Assembly: GCA_026414125.1 (NCBI GenBank)
Contig: JAOAJQ010000012.1
Location: 1-15,825 of the forward strand
DNA from: Thermoproteota archaeon
GTDB lineage: Archaea; Thermoproteota; EX4484-205; JAAOZP01
DNA length: 15,825 bases
Direction: 5' to 3'
Below are positions 13,240 through 15,825 of the stretch, one piece after another. The translations under genes and the position numbers were made by a program. The notes under the pieces were generated by a model that ran no database searches, was not told the DNA's origin, and saw only the letters and a program-made list of their open reading frames with translations. The stretch's first letter is position 1. Every line of letters begins with the position of its first letter.

Positions 13240-13923
13240 GTGGACTCGGGGTTCAAGCATTGGAGGGTTCTGGCTAGTGTTGTCAACCTGTTTGTCTTCT
13301 GGCTCCTAATTCTGCAGACTGCCGGAGTCACCCCGTACTTGGAGCAGCGGGTTCTCGAGCTTACAATAATCATCCTCCTTTCCTCAGTTGTCCCTCTACT
13401 CCTTATGGGGAGCCAGATAAGAGCCTCAACCGGTTTACAGGGAAGCATGAGTGGGGAGCAGCTTACGTTCCTGGCTACTGCGTTTTTCGTCATGCCGACG
13501 GTTTTCCTCCTGGAATCTTTCACCCCTGCCTGTGGAATATTCATTCTTCCACTTCTCGAGGAATGGTTCTTCAGAGGGCTTCTGCTTTCTATTCTGGTGA
13601 AAATAGATGCTTCCCTTGCAATATCCGTGAGCAGCCTAGTGTTTGCCCTAACTCACTTCTTCCACTATGGGCTCGGCGGCTTCCTGTGGCCCCTGTTGTT
13701 CGGCGTTGTTGCAGCAGTATGCCAGGTGCGCTACAAGAACATTTTTCTCCCCATGTCTCTCCACGTCTTCTGGAACTGGTGGAACAACTATGGGGATAAT
13801 CTTCTAGCCGGCTCAGGGCTAACCTATTTCGGCGGGTTAGCCCTCGGCATCTCCTATGTTCTCAGCAGTCTGGTTGCGAAGATAATGGAGCAGATGCAGC
13901 CTAAGAAAAGGGTCTTCTGGTGA
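13240..13923 (+). CDS. CPBP family intramembrane metalloprotease
   Basis: The 227-residue membrane protein carries the motifs of the CPBP (CAAX prenyl protease 2/Rce1-like, also called Abi) family: EEWFFRG with Glu107, Glu108 and Arg112; LTHFFHY with His139 and a further His142; and SLHVFWNWW with His175 and Asn179. About six or seven hydrophobic helices surround them, so catalysis occurs inside the membrane with a zinc held by the His and Glu residues. In eukaryotes the family trims prenylated proteins; in prokaryotes roles include bacteriocin immunity and release of membrane-bound regulators, and the archaeal substrates are unknown. The start is GTG at 13240, about 19 bases after the predicted transcription start; no better in-frame start exists nearby and no strong ribosome site is seen. 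Confidence 0.85.
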   Translation: MDSGFKHWRVLASVVNLFVFWLLILQTAGVTPYLEQRVLELTIIILLSSVVPLLLMGSQIRASTGLQGSMSGEQLTFLATAFFVMPTVFLLESFTPACGIFILPLLEEWFFRGLLLSILVKIDASLAISVSSLVFALTHFFHYGLGGFLWPLLFGVVAAVCQVRYKNIFLPMSLHVFWNWWNNYGDNLLAGSGLTYFGGLALGISYVLSSLVAKIMEQMQPKKRVFW

Positions 13924-14353
13924 AGGAAGCCAATCCGGAGGCCGCGTCTTTTCAGCAAAATCTCTTAGGAAAAAGCTCTAGAGAAACCAGTGAAGCGGTT
14001 AGAAAAATACCCTGGTTGTTGTCCAGCAGAGGTTCAAAACCATAGGGAGAAGAAAAGAGCTGTCAGCCGAAGAATTCATCGAGCCGTGTAAAACCGTGAG
14101 AAAAGAGGTTCAAAGACCCTTAAGTGTAGGGTTCAAAAGGGATTGGAGGAAGTGTTTGAAATCTGTAGAACAGATCCGGCGTAAATAATGCTTTTAAACC
14201 TCCGCAAGGTTTTCCGAGCCTAGCCTTGACGAGGGGAGCCCGGACTAAGGTAGCGTATACTACCCTAGTGTGCAACGCTCTGATTCTGATTATGATTATT
14301 CAGGGGAGCATCTCGGTAAATTTTATCCAGTAGTTTAGGGTGGGTGTGGGGAA
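13924..14353. other. 430-base gap without a convincing gene
   Basis: Three plus-strand frames each carry short protein-like stretches: GTG 13920 (41 codons, overlapping the protease stop), an ATG-less frame open from 14003 to 14185 (including RRKELSAEEFIEPCKTVRKE) and a third ending near 14090. None has a supported start, so this may be a decayed gene. From about 14188 a TTTTAAAC promoter-like box is followed by a G-rich, structured stretch with a hairpin (14245-14268), described separately. TAAATTTTATCC (14316-14327) is the likely promoter for the next gene. Confidence 0.4.
14189..14300 (+). ncRNA. Possible small structured RNA
   Basis: TGCTTTTAAACC (14189-14200) resembles the promoters of this window and would start transcription near 14220. 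The next 80 bases contain GAGGGGAGCCCGG and a hairpin: CTA-GGTAG (14245-14253) pairs with CTACC-TAG (14260-14268) around the loop CGTATA with one internal mismatch. No frame codes through it. I match it to no known RNA class (no clear C/D or H/ACA boxes), so it is a weak call. Confidence 0.2.
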
Positions 14354-14647
14354 ATGATAAGGAGCCCCAAGGATAGGGTTTTAAAATGCGTGGATAATGC
14401 TCTACACTGTTTAGGGGAGACTGCTAAACGCATCATATACTGGTATCTGGAGAATGAACACGGGTTGAAGAAAGAGGAGATACCTGATAAGCCGAATGAG
14501 TTCATCACTGGTCTGGAGAAAATATACGGCTCCGGGGCCAGGGTCATAGAGAGGCTTATAGTTTCGGAAATTGTTGACGAGTTTGGAGTGGAGACCAGCA
14601 GTTTTACAGAGGGAGTGGAGAAAACTTTTTCACATAATAAAGCGTAA
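14354..14647 (+). CDS. Small archaeal protein, NitrOD5-like
   Basis: The 97-residue protein has the pattern LGETAKRIIYWYLENEHGLK, then KEEIPDKPNEFITGLEKIYG, then SGARVIERLIVSEI. I associate this with the NitrOD5-like/DUF3227-like small archaeal domain, found alone or at the end of regulators; the match is from memory and not checked. The domain is helical and ends about residue 80, leaving a short polar tail. No catalytic motif is visible; a signalling or regulatory output role is suggested in the literature for related domains. Two Cys (12 and 19) lie in the first helix. ATG 14354 is supported by a G-rich ribosome site (GGTGTGGGG, about 14342-14350) and a promoter near 14316-14327. It stands alone between the gap and a convergent gene. 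Confidence 0.6.
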   Translation: MIRSPKDRVLKCVDNALHCLGETAKRIIYWYLENEHGLKKEEIPDKPNEFITGLEKIYGSGARVIERLIVSEIVDEFGVETSSFTEGVEKTFSHNKA

Positions 14648-14707
14648 CCCGTCTAGACCGTTTTAATCCAAACATTCTAACACGGTTTTTAAACAGTCTT
14701 CCAATGC

Positions 14708-15376
14708 TCATACCGTTTTGAGAATGTCCGGCTTATCGCTGGTTATGCCGTCGACCCCTTTCTCCGCATACTTGGAAGCCTCCTTCTCATCGTTTATCGT
14801 CCAAACTATTACTTTCAAACCGTTTTCATGCGCCTTCCTGATTAAAGTGGAGTGTGTGAAACGGTATAGTGGCAGCAGGTAGTTCGCCTTCAGCTCCAAG
14901 GCTGCTTTAACAGGGTTCTCATGTTTCACGTAGATCAACCCGGTTTCAACATTCTCGTCAAGCTCCCTAATTCTTCTCAACGCGTCTTCTAGGAAAGATA
15001 TGATTATCACGTTCTTCTCCAACTTTTTTCCACGGACCAGTTTTAACACTTCCTCCTCGAGGCCTGCCTCCTTCAGCTCTATCAGTATCTTTACCTTCCC
15101 GTCTAGGAAGTCGAGAGCCTCCTCCAAGGTTGGTATCTTCTCGCCTTTCCCCGCGTCAAGCCTCTTTATCTCTTTCAACGTAAGCCCGTTCACCAGCCCT
15201 TTCCCGTTGGTGGTCCTGTCAACCTCAGCGTCGTGAATAACCACGAGTTCACCGTCCCTTGTCCTCCTAACGTCCAGCTCCACAGCGTTAACGCCGAGCT
15301 CCAAAGCTTTACTGAAGCTGCGCAGCGTGTTCTCCGGCTCGTAGAATTTCGCCCCCCTGTGGCCTATTTTCAGCAC
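14708..15376 (-). CDS. Glycerophosphodiester phosphodiesterase
   Basis: This 222-residue protein is a compact GDPD-family TIM barrel. Visible active-site residues are His6-Arg7 (GHRG), Glu33 and Asp35 (AVELDVR), His48 (VVIHDAEVDRTTNG), Glu100 and Lys102 (ILIELKEAG) and the end motif GVDGITSDKPD. Family enzymes hydrolyse glycerophosphodiesters to glycerol 3-phosphate and an alcohol with a divalent metal; in archaea they may act on glycerol 1-phosphate-based lipid head groups. There is no signal peptide, so it is cytosolic. The start is GTG at 15376: a CTTATAAG box (15398-15407) lies 26 bases upstream, so the transcript is leaderless and begins at the GTG itself. It ends convergent with the NitrOD5-like gene. 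Confidence 0.92.
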   Translation of the reverse strand: MLKIGHRGAKFYEPENTLRSFSKALELGVNAVELDVRRTRDGELVVIHDAEVDRTTNGKGLVNGLTLKEIKRLDAGKGEKIPTLEEALDFLDGKVKILIELKEAGLEEEVLKLVRGKKLEKNVIIISFLEDALRRIRELDENVETGLIYVKHENPVKAALELKANYLLPLYRFTHSTLIRKAHENGLKVIVWTINDEKEASKYAEKGVDGITSDKPDILKTV

Positions 15377-15397
15377 GCTGTTCTCTGGTGAAACACG

Positions 15398-15407
15398 CTT
15401 ATAAGTT
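15398..15407 (-). promoter_or_regulatory. TATA box, leaderless GTG start of the phosphodiesterase
   Basis: ACTTATAAGC on the minus strand is centred about 26 bases from the GTG at 15376. No ribosome site lies between, so translation would begin on a leaderless GTG. Confidence 0.6.
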
Positions 15408-15460
15408 TACGATTCTTCTTCAAAGGAAAACTCCAGATAGCGTAAAGCCTTATTCTGACC

Positions 15461-15825
15461 CTAGGGTGTGAAGACAATCGGCTGCTCGTCGTTGAACTTT
15501 AAAGCATTCACTACTTCACCTATTACTAGAACATGGTCTCCCGCTTCCACTGTTTTCACAAGCCTGCACTCCAACGCTACGGTCGCGTCCTCAAGTACAG
15601 GGGCCCTTGTTTTCTCTCCTCTCCTAGCCTTAACCCTGCTTTCAGCAATCTTGTCCATCCCCCTGCCTGTCTTGGAGCCGAATACGCCGTAAGCAGCCTT
15701 CTCAAGCATTCCGCCAACTATGTTGACCACGAACTCTCCGGTTTCCTTTATGAGCTCTAAAGTGTATCTTGACTGCGCGACTGAAACCATTATTAACGGG
15801 GGGATCATGGACACCCTGCTGACCC
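15461..15825 (-). CDS. Flavin reductase-like FMN-binding protein, 5' end outside window
   Basis: The minus strand is open from the stop at 15461 to the right edge, so the N-terminus is missing. The visible part matches the flavin reductase-like split-barrel domain: VSMIPPLIMVSVAQSRYTLE, then LIKETGEFVVNIV, a variable loop with GSKTGRGMDK, and after it ALECRLVKTVEAGDHVLVIG. In the family the N-terminal strand before MIPPLI, with the TxSW-type FMN-binding residues, would lie beyond the edge. Such proteins bind FMN and use NAD(P)H to supply reduced flavin or act as oxidoreductases. The protein ends with EQPIVFTP, slightly short of bacterial members, which usually read on through 'l.Y..g.Y'. A start at GTG 15814 would cut into the domain and is not accepted. 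Confidence 0.85.
   Translation of the reverse strand, partial: VSRVSMIPPLIMVSVAQSRYTLELIKETGEFVVNIVGGMLEKAAYGVFGSKTGRGMDKIAESRVKARRGEKTRAPVLEDATVALECRLVKTVEAGDHVLVIGEVVNALKFNDEQPIVFTP

Noticed and set aside
13920..14045. 41-codon GTG frame overlapping the CPBP protease stop
   Set aside because: No ribosome site and no recognisable motif; adjacent frames look equally plausible, so it is treated as part of the gap.
14025..14045. GGTTCAAAACC resembling a tRNA T-loop
   Set aside because: No acceptor, D or anticodon stems can be built around it.

Overview
The window looks archaeal, most likely a thermophilic member of the TACK group; I cannot name a species. The grounds are AT-rich TATA elements (TTTAAA or TTATATA type) about 25-35 bases before most genes, many leaderless or nearly leaderless starts including GTG and TTG starts, occasional GGTG/GGGGG ribosome sites, and families common in archaea (HTH-nucleotidyltransferase/HEPN pairs, a stand-alone SEC-C zinc peptide, NitrOD5-like protein, CPBP protease). 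I saw no tRNA, rRNA, insertion sequence or CRISPR array.

Left part (1-4060): a membrane protein on the minus strand runs off the left edge. Then come plus-strand genes that look like genome and nucleotide-pool care: an HhH-GPD (DNA glycosylase fold) protein, a MazG-like nucleotide pyrophosphohydrolase, a 33-residue SEC-C zinc-binding peptide, and an alkyltransferase-like (MGMT family) protein. An alpha/beta hydrolase follows, then a small Arg-rich reading frame apparently split by a +1 frameshift.

Middle (4160-9672): two different two-gene modules, each with a winged-helix DNA-binding segment fused to a minimal nucleotidyltransferase plus a HEPN partner. They flank three sugar-metabolism-type genes: a Gfo/Idh/MocA oxidoreductase, an AP-endonuclease-2-like TIM barrel (sugar isomerase/epimerase type) and an aldo/keto reductase. 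Each module starts behind its own palindromic operator placed on the core promoter, which suggests autoregulation by the HTH domain. From 9714 to 10248 the sequence looks like decayed genes, with gene-like segments switching frame.

Right part (10385-15825): on the minus strand, an M20-family protein that has lost most of the family's metal ligands, a YdjM-like membrane hydrolase and a small three-helix membrane protein. On the plus strand, a CPBP intramembrane protease, a 430-base stretch with no convincing gene but a possible small RNA, and a small NitrOD5-like protein. On the minus strand again, a glycerophosphodiester phosphodiesterase and the C-terminal part of a flavin reductase-like protein cut by the right edge.

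The items most worth a second look are the M20 protein with its altered metal site, the two operator-controlled nucleotidyltransferase/HEPN modules around a sugar cluster (one HEPN lacks the usual RNase motif), the tiny SEC-C peptide, and the frameshifted Arg-rich gene. Family calls come from reading motifs by eye; no database search was run.
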